Shown here one piece after another: positions 1-7,219 of a DNA stretch of 15,917 bases (position 1 is its first letter; each line of letters opens with the position of its first letter). The notes below the pieces were generated by a model that saw only the letters and a program-made list of their open reading frames with translations, ran no database searches and was not told the DNA's origin. The stretch is from SCRA01 sp035533275 (GTDB lineage Bacteria; Vulcanimicrobiota; Vulcanimicrobiia; Vulcanimicrobiales; SCRA01). Position numbers and translations under genes: made by a program. The DNA lies in assembly GCA_035533275.1 (NCBI GenBank), contig DATLUD010000023.1, positions 1 to 15,917 on the forward strand, written 5' to 3'.

Positions 1-146
1 CCCGGAGGTATTCATCGTCATCGACGTCGAGGCGATCAGAGTAGAGGCGTGAGGAATTCCAGTGTAGCTGCAGATACGCCTTATGGAAACAGCACATGAG
101 CCCGGCTTGCTCACGCCGGCGTCCCGGAGGGCACACGAGCAAGAAG

Positions 147-168
147 AAACCCCGTGGTTACGGGGTTT
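147..168 (-). terminator. Rho-independent terminator of the tRNA gene
   Basis: On the minus strand, 4 bases after the tRNA CCA end, AAACCCCGT pairs with ACGGGGTTT around an AACC loop. This gives a 9-bp stem followed by a pyrimidine-rich tract (CTTCTT). Position and form fit an intrinsic terminator for the tRNA transcript. Confidence 0.8.
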
Positions 169-172
169 TGAC

Positions 173-248
173 TGGAGCCGACGGCGAGACTCGAACTCGC
201 GACCTGCTGATTACGAATCAGCTGCTCTACCAACTGAGCTACGTCGGC
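173..248 (-). tRNA. tRNA-Thr (anticodon CGT)
   Basis: The minus strand folds into a complete 76-base cloverleaf. The acceptor arm GCCGACG pairs with CGTCGGC, the D-arm contains AGTTGGTAGA, and the anticodon stem GCTGA/TCAGC carries the loop TTCGTAA. The T-arm GCGAG/CTCGC carries TTCGAGT, and the discriminator T is followed by an encoded CCA. The anticodon CGT reads the threonine codon ACG, a common codon in GC-rich genomes. A strong hairpin terminator follows directly, so it looks like a stand-alone transcription unit. I found no convincing promoter upstream. Confidence 0.97.
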
Positions 249-408
249 GCTCACTCGCCGCACTTCAACCATGAGGGAAGGCGTCCCCCCGCTTGATGGC
301 CGGCCCGTGACGTTCAACGGTGCGGCCGTTCTCCCTGCCTCGCCGAGGGCTTCACCCCGGCGGACGCCGCCGCCCCGCTCGCCGCCGAGCCCCGCGTGGG
401 CAGCGGTC

Positions 409-633
409 CTACCGCGGGAGCATCTCCAGATCGTCGAGCAGGTAGTAGACGATCTTCTTGTCCGGAAACCCCACTTTCGCCAATTGGCGCCCCCCAGCGG
501 TGACCACCTCGTGGATGTTCCCTTGCTGGCCCGCGTAACGGTAGTTCACCTCGGTGTAAGTGGGATCTCCGGGCTTGGGGCGCGGCACCACTTTGGTTCC
601 GCGCAGGGGCGATGCGTGTCGGTGATCGGCCAT
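409..633 (-). CDS. Small protein of unknown function, possible SH3-like beta-barrel
   Basis: I do not recognise this 74-residue protein. It is basic and hydrophilic at the N-terminus. The rest alternates short hydrophobic strands with glycine turns (YTEVNYRYAGQQGNIHEV, then KVGFPDKKIVYYLLDDLEML), a pattern that resembles small KOW/SH3-like barrels. There is no signal peptide or membrane segment. The chosen ATG is the last before the conserved-looking part; a GGAGG lies about 18 bases upstream, too far for a good ribosome site. The frame stays open further upstream, but that part mirrors the opposite-strand beta-helix gene and is rejected. The gene is divergent from that gene (72-base gap) and lies between it and the tRNA. 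That it is a real gene is fairly likely; the fold is a guess. Confidence 0.55.
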   Translation of the reverse strand: MADHRHASPLRGTKVVPRPKPGDPTYTEVNYRYAGQQGNIHEVVTAGGRQLAKVGFPDKKIVYYLLDDLEMLPR

Positions 634-705
634 GTAGGGAGTCCACTTCGGCCCTCCGAAGGTTGTGGCCCTTCCTCCCCCGCCTAGCGAGGAACCGCAC
701 GCCGC

Positions 706-1272
706 ATGTTCATCGAGTATCGCGGAAAGCGCCCCAGAGTCGCCCGATCCGCCTTCGTCGCCCCGACCGCCGTGCTCATCGGCGACGTGGAGGTCGGCGA
801 GCATTCGAGCATCTGGTTCGGCACGGTGCTGCGCGCCGACAACGGCCCGATCCGCGTGGGCGACCGCACCTCCATTCAGGACAACTCGGTCATCCACGTC
901 AGCGAGGGCACCGCCACCATCATCGGCAGCGACGTCACCGTAGGCCACTGCGTGCACATGGAAGACTGCACCATCGAGGACGGATCGCTGGTCGGCAGCA
1001 ACTCCGTGGTGCTCAACGGCGCGGTGGTCGGCCCGCGCTCGCTGATCGGTGCGGGCAGCGTGGTGGGGGCCAACGTCAAGATCCCCCCGGGGACCGTGGC
1101 TGCCGGGGCGCCGGCGTCCGTCAAGAAGCCCGTGGAAGGCAAAGCGAGTTGGTGGCTCGAGCACGCGGCCGTGGAGTACGTGGAGCTCTCGCGCTCCTAT
1201 CTGCACCACGGGATCGGCGACCCCGAGATGCACGAGTTGATCGAGGCTCCCGCCGAGGCCGAGGCCCCTTAG
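706..1272 (+). CDS. Gamma-carbonic-anhydrase-like left-handed beta-helix protein
   Basis: This 188-residue protein has the hexapeptide-repeat pattern of the YrdA/PaaY/gamma-carbonic anhydrase group, in which trimers bind a metal between subunits. Residues about 12-135 carry the repeats (AVLIGDVEVGEHSSIWFGT, then DGSLVGSNSVVLNGAVVGP), with the family motif RADNGPIRVG at 43-52. A helical tail of about 50 residues follows. His64 (SVIH) and His81 (VGH) match two of the three usual metal ligands. The third position, normally His in GHxxxLHGC, is Glu86 in the local sequence GHCVHMEDC, with an extra His at 84, so true carbonic anhydrase activity is doubtful. AGGA at about 690 is a modest ribosome site. 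The gene stands alone on the plus strand and converges on the GNAT-like gene with a 7-base gap. The fold is near certain; the reaction is not. Confidence 0.88.
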   Translation: MFIEYRGKRPRVARSAFVAPTAVLIGDVEVGEHSSIWFGTVLRADNGPIRVGDRTSIQDNSVIHVSEGTATIIGSDVTVGHCVHMEDCTIEDGSLVGSNSVVLNGAVVGPRSLIGAGSVVGANVKIPPGTVAAGAPASVKKPVEGKASWWLEHAAVEYVELSRSYLHHGIGDPEMHELIEAPAEAEAP

Positions 1273-1279
1273 CGGCCGC

Positions 1280-1708
1280 TCAGCCGTCCTCGCCGACGGG
1301 GTGCACCAGGCCCACGAGCTTGCGCACGCGCCCTCCGGAGGCTTCGGCCTCCGACCAGTCGTGCGCGAATCCAAGGGCGCTCAGGTGCTCCAGCATCGGG
1401 TCGTCGTCGAAGAGGGTCGCCGCCAGCACCACGGCGAGACATCGATGCGCGATCCGCTCGGCGAGCGCCACCAGGCTCTCCACGCCGTCGCGGTCGCCGG
1501 CCAAGTCGTACAGGAAGAGCGCCCCGCCATCCAACGCCCACGAGAGCGTGGACTCCCCCGCGATCAGGGTGCCCCCATCGCTCTCGGTGATCCGCGCGCG
1601 CAGCGCCGTCTCGTAAGCCTCGCGGCTGCGCCCCGGAGCCGCGGCGTGCAACAGGAGAGCGGCGCGCTCGACGTCGCCCTCGCTCGCCGCGCGGGCCTCA
1701 CTCCGCAT
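1280..1708 (-). CDS. GNAT-like protein, function unknown
   Basis: The product is 142 residues. The start (RAASEGDVERAALLLHAA) and the centre (a strand ending in LFLYDLAG, then a helix, then CLAVVLAATLFDD and MLEHLSALGFAHDW) resemble the N-acetyltransferase (GNAT) fold, where a late helix follows a GF turn. The acetyl-CoA loop (Q/RxxGxG/A) is weak: around residues 70-80 I see only DLAGDRDGVESL, so activity and substrate are unclear. The ATG at 1708 overlaps the end of the VOC gene by 11 bases, which implies translational coupling. It is the last gene of the rpsF-dnaB operon visible here. A degenerate or regulatory GNAT is an alternative. Confidence 0.65.
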   Translation of the reverse strand: MRSEARAASEGDVERAALLLHAAAPGRSREAYETALRARITESDGGTLIAGESTLSWALDGGALFLYDLAGDRDGVESLVALAERIAHRCLAVVLAATLFDDDPMLEHLSALGFAHDWSEAEASGGRVRKLVGLVHPVGEDG

Positions 1709-2045
1709 AGAGCTCGATCGAGTAGTGGTCCGGATCGGCGACGTAGAGCACGCGGCGGCCGTCGCGATCGGCGGGGCCGCTCAAGATGTGGACGCCCGCC
1801 TTGCGGAGCGTGCCGGCGAACTCGTCGACCTGCTCGCGCGAGCCGATGCGGAAGCTGATCTGCATCTTCGCGCGCTCCGAGGGCGCCGAGGGAATCAGCG
1901 TCAGGAGCGTGCCGCCCAGGTGCAGGTGGAGCTCGTCGCCTACCGGCTCGACACGCAGGCCGAGCAGGTCGCGATAGAAGCGCATGGAGGCCTCCGGATC
2001 GGCCACACCCAGAGTAATGCGGTCGAGGCGGGGCAACGTCGTCAT
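1698..2045 (-). CDS. VOC-fold (glyoxalase/bleomycin-resistance) protein
   Basis: The 115-residue protein has the paired beta-alpha-beta-beta-beta modules of the vicinal oxygen chelate family. Module one is ITLGVADPEASMRFYRDLLG at 10-29 and its strands; module two starts at MQISFRI (61-67) and ends with the hallmark YVADPDHYSIELYAE at 101-115. Two positions that often hold metal-binding His look replaced: Arg9 before ITL, and Gln62 in MQISF. Glu111 is kept. A metal-independent binding or resistance role is therefore as likely as glyoxalase activity. The ATG overlaps the dnaB stop as ATGA, so translation is probably coupled to dnaB. Confidence 0.88.
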   Translation of the reverse strand: MTTLPRLDRITLGVADPEASMRFYRDLLGLRVEPVGDELHLHLGGTLLTLIPSAPSERAKMQISFRIGSREQVDEFAGTLRKAGVHILSGPADRDGRRVLYVADPDHYSIELYAE

Positions 2046-3400
2046 CGGGGTTCTCCATCGGAGACGAAGAGCGTGTATTCCTTGAAGAAGCGAAGCTTGA
2101 CCGTGCCGACGGGACCGTTGCGGTGCTTGGCGATGATCAGCTCCGTCAGCGTCTCGTCCTCGAAATCCGGGTTGTAGTATCCCTCGCGGTAGAGAAACGT
2201 CACGACGTCGGCCTCTTGCTCGATGGCTCCGGAGTCGCGGAGGTCGGAGAGCATCGGCCGCTTGTCGTTGCGCGACTCGACGCCGCGGTTCAACTGCGCC
2301 AGCGCCACGATCGGCACGTTGAGCTCCTTGGCCAGCGTCTTGAGCTGCCGGCAGATCGTCGAGAGCTCTTCGTTACGGTTGGCGTTCTTGGACGAGCCGA
2401 CGAGCAGCTGCAAGTAGTCGATCACCACCATGCTGAGGCCCTGCGCGGCCATCAGGCGCCGGCAACGGCTGCGGATGTCGGCAACCCCGAGGCCGCCCTG
2501 GTCGTCGAGGTAGACCGGCCACTCGCTGATGACGTTCATCGCGCGCGAGAGCTTCTCCCAATCGTCGTCGGCGCCGCGGCTCTCCAGCCGGCCCGTGCGC
2601 ATCTTGTGGGCGTCCAGGCGCGCCGTCAACGAGAGGAAGCGCTGGATCAGCTCGTCGTTCGACATCTCCAGGCTGAAGACGGCGATCGGCTTCTCCACGC
2701 GCGCCGCCGCGTTCGCGGCCATCGTCAGCGCCATCGAGGTCTTGCCCATCGCGGGGCGCGCCGCCACGATGATCAGGTTCCCGGGCTGGAGCCCCGCCGT
2801 CATGTGATCGAAATCGGGAAACCCGGTGGGAAGTCCCGTGATGCTGCCGTGCTGGTGGTAGCGCTTGTCGAGCGTCTCGAACGTCTGGCGAAGCAAATCG
2901 CTCACGTGCGTGAAGCCGCCGCTCGCGTTGCGCTGGCTGATCTCGAAGATGATCGACTCCGAGGCGTTGAGGGCACCCTCGACGTCGTCCTCCTGCTCGA
3001 AGCCCATCTGCGCGATGCGGCCGCCGGCATGGATGAGCTGACGGAGCACCGCCTTCTCGGCGACGACCTTGGCGTAGTACTCCGCCGACGAAGAAGTCGG
3101 GACCACGTCCTGCAAGGAGGTGAGGTAGGAGAGCCCTCCCACCACGTCGAGCTTCTCCTGCGAGCGCAGCTCGTCGGCGAGCGAGATGGTGTCCAGCGGA
3201 GCGCCCCGCTCGTAGAGCGCCGTCAGCGCCCGGTAGATCGTCTCGTGCGCGACCGCGTAGAAGTCATCCGGGCGAACGATCTCCGCCACCACCGGCATGA
3301 TCTCGCGGTCGATCAAGATGCTGCCCAGGACCGCCATCTCGGCTTCCAGGTTCTGCGGCGGCACGCGCTCCGGCGAGCGCATCTGCGGGGAGAACGTCAT
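2042..3400 (-). CDS. dnaB: Replicative DNA helicase DnaB
   Basis: DnaB is the hexameric helicase that unwinds DNA ahead of the replication fork. The 452-residue product matches the usual length. It has the N-terminal primase-interaction domain (PPQNLEAEMAVLGSILID at 14-31), a linker, and the RecA-like motor. Visible motor motifs are Walker A ARPAMGKTS at 214-222, FSLEMSNDEL at 242-251, Walker B VVIDYLQLL at 325-333, ALAQLNRGVESR at 366-377 and the C-terminal AKHRNGPVGTVKL. There is no intein. The start was set by homology and the ATGA overlap with the lonC stop; the larger open frame upstream is a shadow of lonC. No Shine-Dalgarno is visible, so initiation probably depends on coupling to lonC. 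Confidence 0.97.
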   Translation of the reverse strand: MTFSPQMRSPERVPPQNLEAEMAVLGSILIDREIMPVVAEIVRPDDFYAVAHETIYRALTALYERGAPLDTISLADELRSQEKLDVVGGLSYLTSLQDVVPTSSSAEYYAKVVAEKAVLRQLIHAGGRIAQMGFEQEDDVEGALNASESIIFEISQRNASGGFTHVSDLLRQTFETLDKRYHQHGSITGLPTGFPDFDHMTAGLQPGNLIIVAARPAMGKTSMALTMAANAAARVEKPIAVFSLEMSNDELIQRFLSLTARLDAHKMRTGRLESRGADDDWEKLSRAMNVISEWPVYLDDQGGLGVADIRSRCRRLMAAQGLSMVVIDYLQLLVGSSKNANRNEELSTICRQLKTLAKELNVPIVALAQLNRGVESRNDKRPMLSDLRDSGAIEQEADVVTFLYREGYYNPDFEDETLTELIIAKHRNGPVGTVKLRFFKEYTLFVSDGEPR

Positions 3401-5355
3401 CGGGGGGCCGCCCGACGCGAGCGCGGGGCGCGAGTGACCACGCGCTTGGCGGGAGCCAAGAACGCCAGCGCCTCCCGGACATGGGCAATCGGCACGATCT
3501 CGATGCCGGCCAACTTGGCGGGGAGCTCGCGCGCGTTCTCCTTGGGCACGAGCACGGCACGCATACCCGCTTGGCGCGCGGCGTAGATCTTCTCGTTCAC
3601 GCCGCCGACGGGGCGCACGCGCCCCTGGATCGAGACCTCGCCGGTCACGGCGACGTCCTGCGGCAGGGGCGTCTTGGCGATGGCACTGTAGAGGGCGAGG
3701 AAGATCGCCAATCCCGCCGAGGGTCCGTCGATGTTTCCGCCGCCGATCACGTTGACGTGGAGATCGTAGTCGGTGGGATCGAGCCCCGCCACCGCGCGCA
3801 CCACGCTGGCGGCGTTGAAGACGGAGTCCTTGGCCATCGTGCCCGCGGTCTCGTTGAAGCGCACCGCGCCCTTGCGGGCCTCGCGCGCGGGAAATGCCGT
3901 CGCCTCGATCTCGATGAGCGAGCCGATGTAGCGCACCACGCCCAAGCCGATGGTCTTGCCGATCTCGCGGGACTCGGAGGCACGCACCGGCGTATGACGC
4001 GAGAGGCGCCCCGCCTCGACCACCTTCATCACGTCGTCTTGCTCGATGCGCAGCTTCGCGAGCGCCGCGCGGCGTCCCACCCGCTGCAGAGCATGGCCGT
4101 AGGCGTCCGCGAGCATCTGCACGGCCTTGCGCCCTTCGATAGTGTACGCCGCCACCAGCGTCGCCACGCCGCGCGCGAGCTTGACGCCCAGGCGCCCGGC
4201 CGCCTGCGCCACGATGAGCTCGACCTCGCCTTGGCTGAGCGGCTCGAAATAGACCTCGGTGCAGCGCGAGCGGATCGCCGGGTCGATCTCCTCGGGATCC
4301 CGCGTGGTAGCGCCGACCAAGATGAAGTCCGCGGGCGCCCCTTGCTCGAAGAGCTGCTTGACGTACGCCGGCACGTTCGGGTCGCTCGGGTCGTAGTAGG
4401 ACGACTCGAAGGTGACCCGCTTGTCCTCCAGCACCTTGAGCAGGCGCACTTGGAGGGTGGCGTCGAGCTCGCCGATCTCGTCGATGAAAAGCACGCCGCC
4501 GTGCGCGCGCGTGACCAAGCCGAGCTTGGGCTCGGGGACGCCGCCCTCGGCGAACTCGCGCCGGCTGCCCTGGTAGATCGGGTCGTGGACGCTGCCGAGC
4601 AACGGGTTCGTCGTCTCGCGCGGGTCCCAGCGCAGCGTCGAGCCGCTCACCTCCACGAACGGCGCATCGCCCTTGAACGGCGTGAACGCCGCTCGTTTCG
4701 CCGTCTCCAGCACCAGGCGCGCCACCGTGGTCTTGCCCACGCCCGGCGGGCCGTAGAGGATGACGTGCTGCGGGTAGGGCGAGGCGATCTTGGCCAATAG
4801 CGAGGTGATGGCCGCCTCCTGCCCCACCACTTGGCTCAACTCGGTCGGGCGCAGCAACTGCAAGGCGGAGGCGGCCAGTCCCGTGGACTCCAGACGCAGC
4901 AGCTCCTCGAGCTTCTTCTGCGTCGCGGGCGTCTCCGGTCCGGCGTCCTCTTTCAGGGCCTCCAGGCGCAGGTCGCGCAGGTAGTCCTGGTGGCGCTCGA
5001 CCATCTTCTCGTTGATCTTGCGCTCGATGGTGTCTTCCACCGTCCGCTGGGCCACCAGGTTGGCCAGCTCGTCTTCGATGGCCCGCAGCTCGTCGGGCCA
5101 CTCTCCGCGCGCAGGCACACGCTCGACGGTCGGGTCCTCGAACACTAGCTTGCGCAAGGCCAGCAGACGCTCGGGCAGTTGGCGGGAGCGCAGCAGCTTG
5201 AGCGCTCCGAGCTTGCCCGCCTTGAGGACGAGCTTATCGGGGCCGAGCACGCTCGTGAGCACGTCGAAGAGCGCGTCGACCTGGCGCCGCAGGTCGGCCT
5301 CCCCGCCGTGATGGCGGCGGAAGGCGCGAACGTTCGGGTCATCCAGGAAGCTCAT
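3397..5355 (-). CDS. lonC: ATP-dependent protease LonC
   Basis: This is a 652-residue Lon-family protease of the LonC/LonB-like type. It lacks the classical LonA N-terminal domain and begins instead with about 170 residues of helical, charge-rich sequence. The AAA+ module has Walker A GPPGVGKT at 202-209, Walker B VLFIDEI at 288-294, and an arginine-finger region IRSRC at 361-365. An insertion at about 316-345 (SSYYDPSDPNVPAYVKQLFE) is typical of this subfamily. The proteolytic domain has the Ser-Lys dyad: Ser546 in NIDGPSAG and Lys589 in GGVNEKIYAAR. The protein should degrade unfolded or regulatory proteins in the cytosol. It lies between rplI (33-base gap) and dnaB (ATGA overlap), an arrangement also known from some Firmicutes. 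Confidence 0.93.
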   Translation of the reverse strand: MSFLDDPNVRAFRRHHGGEADLRRQVDALFDVLTSVLGPDKLVLKAGKLGALKLLRSRQLPERLLALRKLVFEDPTVERVPARGEWPDELRAIEDELANLVAQRTVEDTIERKINEKMVERHQDYLRDLRLEALKEDAGPETPATQKKLEELLRLESTGLAASALQLLRPTELSQVVGQEAAITSLLAKIASPYPQHVILYGPPGVGKTTVARLVLETAKRAAFTPFKGDAPFVEVSGSTLRWDPRETTNPLLGSVHDPIYQGSRREFAEGGVPEPKLGLVTRAHGGVLFIDEIGELDATLQVRLLKVLEDKRVTFESSYYDPSDPNVPAYVKQLFEQGAPADFILVGATTRDPEEIDPAIRSRCTEVYFEPLSQGEVELIVAQAAGRLGVKLARGVATLVAAYTIEGRKAVQMLADAYGHALQRVGRRAALAKLRIEQDDVMKVVEAGRLSRHTPVRASESREIGKTIGLGVVRYIGSLIEIEATAFPAREARKGAVRFNETAGTMAKDSVFNAASVVRAVAGLDPTDYDLHVNVIGGGNIDGPSAGLAIFLALYSAIAKTPLPQDVAVTGEVSIQGRVRPVGGVNEKIYAARQAGMRAVLVPKENARELPAKLAGIEIVPIAHVREALAFLAPAKRVVTRAPRSRRAAPR

Positions 5356-5388
5356 GGTGCTGCGCTCACTTCGCTTGTCTCGCCGATC

Positions 5389-5835
5389 CTAGAGTGCCTC
5401 GACGGCAACGGTCACCCGCGCCATGAGATCCTTCCCCAAGCGCACCGATACCGCGTGCCCCCCGAGCGCCTTGATGGGCTCGTCCAGCTCGATCTTGTGC
5501 CGGTCGACGTCGATGCCCGTGGCGGCCTTGATGGCATCGGCGATCTGCTGGTTGGTCACCGCGCCGAAGAGTTTCCCGGTCTCGCCCGCCTTCACCCTCA
5601 CGGTGACGGTGGTCTCTCCCAGCCGGCGCGCCAGGTCCTCCGCATCCGCGCGCACCTCGGCCTCGCGCTTGGCCTTGGCCACGTTGCGCTGCTCCAGGTC
5701 GGCCAGACTCCCCTTCGTCGCCTCCTGGGCGAGATTGCGCGGCATGAGGAAGTTGCGGGCATAGCCGTCGCTCACCTCGACCACCTGACCGGCCTTGCCG
5801 AGGCTCTTCACGTCCTGCTTCAGGATGACTTTCAC
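5389..5835 (-). CDS. rplI: 50S ribosomal protein bL9
   Basis: The product is 148 residues, the standard length of bL9, which binds 23S rRNA at the base of the L1 stalk. The N-terminal rRNA-binding domain is visible as KVILKQDVKSLGKAGQVVEV with the signature GYARNFLMPRNLA. It is followed by the long connecting helix (about residues 40-75) and the C-terminal domain with GKLFGAVTNQQIADAI. I chose the GTG at 5835 because AGGAG lies 7 bases upstream and the protein then begins exactly as the family does; the in-frame ATG farther upstream would add 11 unlikely residues. It follows rpsR after an 87-base gap that contains a GC-rich hairpin. Confidence 0.97.
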   Translation of the reverse strand: MKVILKQDVKSLGKAGQVVEVSDGYARNFLMPRNLAQEATKGSLADLEQRNVAKAKREAEVRADAEDLARRLGETTVTVRVKAGETGKLFGAVTNQQIADAIKAATGIDVDRHKIELDEPIKALGGHAVSVRLGKDLMARVTVAVEAL

Positions 5836-5869
5836 GGATGGACTCCTGTCGATGCGACGCATGCGCAAG

Positions 5870-5896
5870 CGGGGCGGATGACGCGCACCCGCCCCG
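5870..5896 (-). repeat. GC-rich hairpin in the rpsR-rplI gap
   Basis: An 8-bp perfect inverted repeat (CGGGGCGG/CCGCCCCG) encloses 11 bases between rpsR and rplI on the transcribed strand. There is no T-tract, so it is not a normal terminator. It could act as an mRNA-processing or stability element that sets relative expression within the operon. Function is inferred only from position. Confidence 0.4.
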
Positions 5897-5922
5897 CCTG
5901 GGACTCCCCGGGACCCCGCCGA

Positions 5923-6171
5923 CTACTCGGCGACGAAGGGGAGGAAAGCGATGAAGCGCGCCTGCTTCACGGCCACGGTCAGCGCCCGCTGGTGCTTGGC
6001 GCAGTTTCCCGAGATCCGGCGCGGGAGAATCTTGCCGCGCTCGGAGATGAAGCGCCGCAGGCGCGTGACGTCCTTGTAGTTGACGTCGGTCACCTTGTCG
6101 ACGCAGAACGAACAGACCTTGCGCTTGGGCTTGCGCTCTTTCTTCGCGGATTTCTTCTTGGTAACAGCCAT
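5923..6171 (-). CDS. rpsR: 30S ribosomal protein bS18
   Basis: The 82-residue basic protein carries the bS18 core YKDVTRLRRFISERGKILP and the tail RALTVAVKQARFIAFLPFV. It binds 16S rRNA next to bS6 on the platform of the small subunit. It keeps cysteines in CSFC (about 20-23) and GNCAKH, so it looks like the zinc-capable 'C+' form rather than the cysteine-free paralogue. The N-terminus is lysine-rich, as expected. It lies 18 bases after ssb. The ribosome site is weak (AAAAAGAAG before the ATG). Confidence 0.97.
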   Translation of the reverse strand: MAVTKKKSAKKERKPKRKVCSFCVDKVTDVNYKDVTRLRRFISERGKILPRRISGNCAKHQRALTVAVKQARFIAFLPFVAE

Positions 6172-6189
6172 CTTCTTTTTATCGTTTCC

Positions 6190-6627
6190 TCAGAACGGGA
6201 TCTCGTCGTCCATCTCGTCGGCGGGCACGCCCCCGCCGTTCGATGGAGCGCGATAAGCGTCGTCTCGGTAAGCCTCGTCCCCCGAGGCGCCGCTGCCCGG
6301 ACGGTCAAGCATCTGCATGTCGTTCGCGATCAGGTCGACCGCCTTGCGCTTCACCCCGTCGCGATCTTCGTACGAGCGGATCTGGATGCGTCCCTCGATC
6401 AGCACCAGCATACCCTTCTTCAGGTACGTGTTGCAGGTCTCGGCAAGACGATCCCACGCCGTGACGTCGAAGAAGTCCGTCTCGCGATTCTCGCGGTTGG
6501 TGCCGCGTCCGCGACGGTCGACCGCGACCGTGAACTTCGCAACGTTCGCGCCGCTCGAGAGCGCGCGCAGCTCGGGGTCGCGCGTCAGGCGCCCAACGCA
6601 GATGAACTTGTTGAAACTTCCGGCCAT
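6190..6627 (-). CDS. ssb: Single-stranded DNA-binding protein
   Basis: SSB coats single-stranded DNA and recruits replication and repair enzymes. The 145-residue product has one OB-fold at about 1-108, with the start FNKFICVGRLTRDPELR, the central FFDVTAWDRLAETCNTYLKKG, and LIEGRIQIRSYEDRDG. A short Gly/Ser/Asp-rich linker leads to the acidic protein-binding tip DDEIPF. The start is supported by GAGGAG 7 bases upstream of the ATG. Its place between rpsF and rpsR is the conserved bacterial order. Confidence 0.97.
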   Translation of the reverse strand: MAGSFNKFICVGRLTRDPELRALSSGANVAKFTVAVDRRGRGTNRENRETDFFDVTAWDRLAETCNTYLKKGMLVLIEGRIQIRSYEDRDGVKRKAVDLIANDMQMLDRPGSGASGDEAYRDDAYRAPSNGGGVPADEMDDEIPF

Positions 6628-6710
6628 CGTGCTCTCCTCATATGAGCATGAGCGACGCGACGTTCGCGCCGCGGCTTGGGCTCTCGAGGGATCGGGGGTG
6701 CTGCGTGGGT

Positions 6711-7001
6711 CTACGCCGTGGTGCGCAGGAGCATGGAGCGCAGAACGTCTTCGGAGAGCTTCATCTGGCGCTCCAACTCCTTGGCGTTCGCCGCGTCCGA
6801 CGTGAAGTTCATCACGACGTAGAAGCCTTCGCGCAGATCGGCGATCTCGTACGCCAGGCGACGCTTCCCCATGCGCTCGACGTTGCCGACGGCGCCGCCG
6901 TTCTTGCTGACTTGCTCGGCAAACTGGGTGACCCGCGCCTCGACGTCACCCTCTTCGAGGGTGGGGCGCAGGATGTAACAGATCTCGTATGCGGTTGCCA
7001 A
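6711..7001 (-). CDS. rpsF: 30S ribosomal protein bS6
   Basis: The 96-residue product shows the bS6 ferredoxin-like fold: YEICYILRPTLEEGDV, then GGAVGNVERMGKRRLAYEI, then GFYVVMNFTSDAANAKELER. It pairs with bS18 in the ribosome. I chose the TTG at 7001 because the family starts just before the YE motif and AAGGAG lies 11 bases upstream. The longer in-frame start would read 23 residues through the structured leader. The protein is short, like the bS6 of Thermus. It is the first gene of the operon and has a promoter and structured leader upstream. Confidence 0.95.
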   Translation of the reverse strand: MATAYEICYILRPTLEEGDVEARVTQFAEQVSKNGGAVGNVERMGKRRLAYEIADLREGFYVVMNFTSDAANAKELERQMKLSEDVLRSMLLRTTA

Positions 7002-7024
7002 ACCTAGTGACACTCCTTCGGACG

Positions 7025-7094
7025 CCGGCGCCAGACGGCACCGGACGACCCGGCCACGCGGGCCGGGCAAGAGCTCCCTCCGCGCAAGCGGAGG
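7025..7094 (-). promoter_or_regulatory. Structured 5' leader of rpsF (three hairpins)
   Basis: The rpsF leader can form three consecutive stems: 7-bp CCTCCGC/GCGGAGG (7077-7094), 7-bp CCCGGCC/GGCCGGG (7049-7067) and 8-bp CCGGTGCC/GGCGCCGG with one G-T pair (7025-7044). The last stem ends just before the ribosome site. In many bacteria an S6:S18-binding leader gives feedback control of rpsF operons. I infer such a role here from position and structure, but I did not confirm the specific S6:S18 motif. Confidence 0.4.
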
Positions 7095-7130
7095 CCGTGA
7101 CGGGGATAATCCCGCTCGGAGAGCCCGCCT

Positions 7131-7160
7131 AGTATATCACCGCCCAAATTAGGCTGGCAA
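7131..7160 (-). promoter_or_regulatory. Sigma70-type promoter of the rpsF operon
   Basis: On the minus strand a -35 TTGCCA (7160-7155) and a -10 TATACT (7136-7131) are separated by 18 bases. They lie about 130 bases upstream of the rpsF start. Both boxes are close to consensus in otherwise GC-rich sequence and suit a strongly expressed ribosomal operon. Confidence 0.65.
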
Positions 7161-7219
7161 GGGCGAGCGGCTGGACTCCTCGCGGCCGTTGGCTCGCGGA
7201 CCATTTCTCATGTCGATAA

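Noticed and set aside
2..52. Short plus-strand frame open from the left edge and ending in TGA, reading PEVFIVIDVEAIRVEA
   Set aside because: Only 16 codons are visible and no family can be recognised. It could be the end of a gene but cannot be supported.
41..80. Stretch GGAATTCCAGTGTAGC resembling a conserved 16S rRNA segment
   Set aside because: The similarity is short, has a missing base, and the flanks do not continue as 16S rRNA. Probably chance.
409..1374. Long minus-strand frame of 321 codons across the beta-helix gene
   Set aside because: Most of it is the antisense shadow of the plus-strand hexapeptide gene; only its last 74 codons look like a protein.
3401..5101. Upstream extension of the dnaB frame through lonC
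   Set aside because: The translated extension is arginine/glycine-rich shadow of lonC in another frame; dnaB begins at the ATG at 3400.
7002..7070. Longer rpsF start adding 23 residues
   Set aside because: The extra residues do not match bS6 and run through the structured leader; the TTG at 7001 fits family length and the ribosome site.
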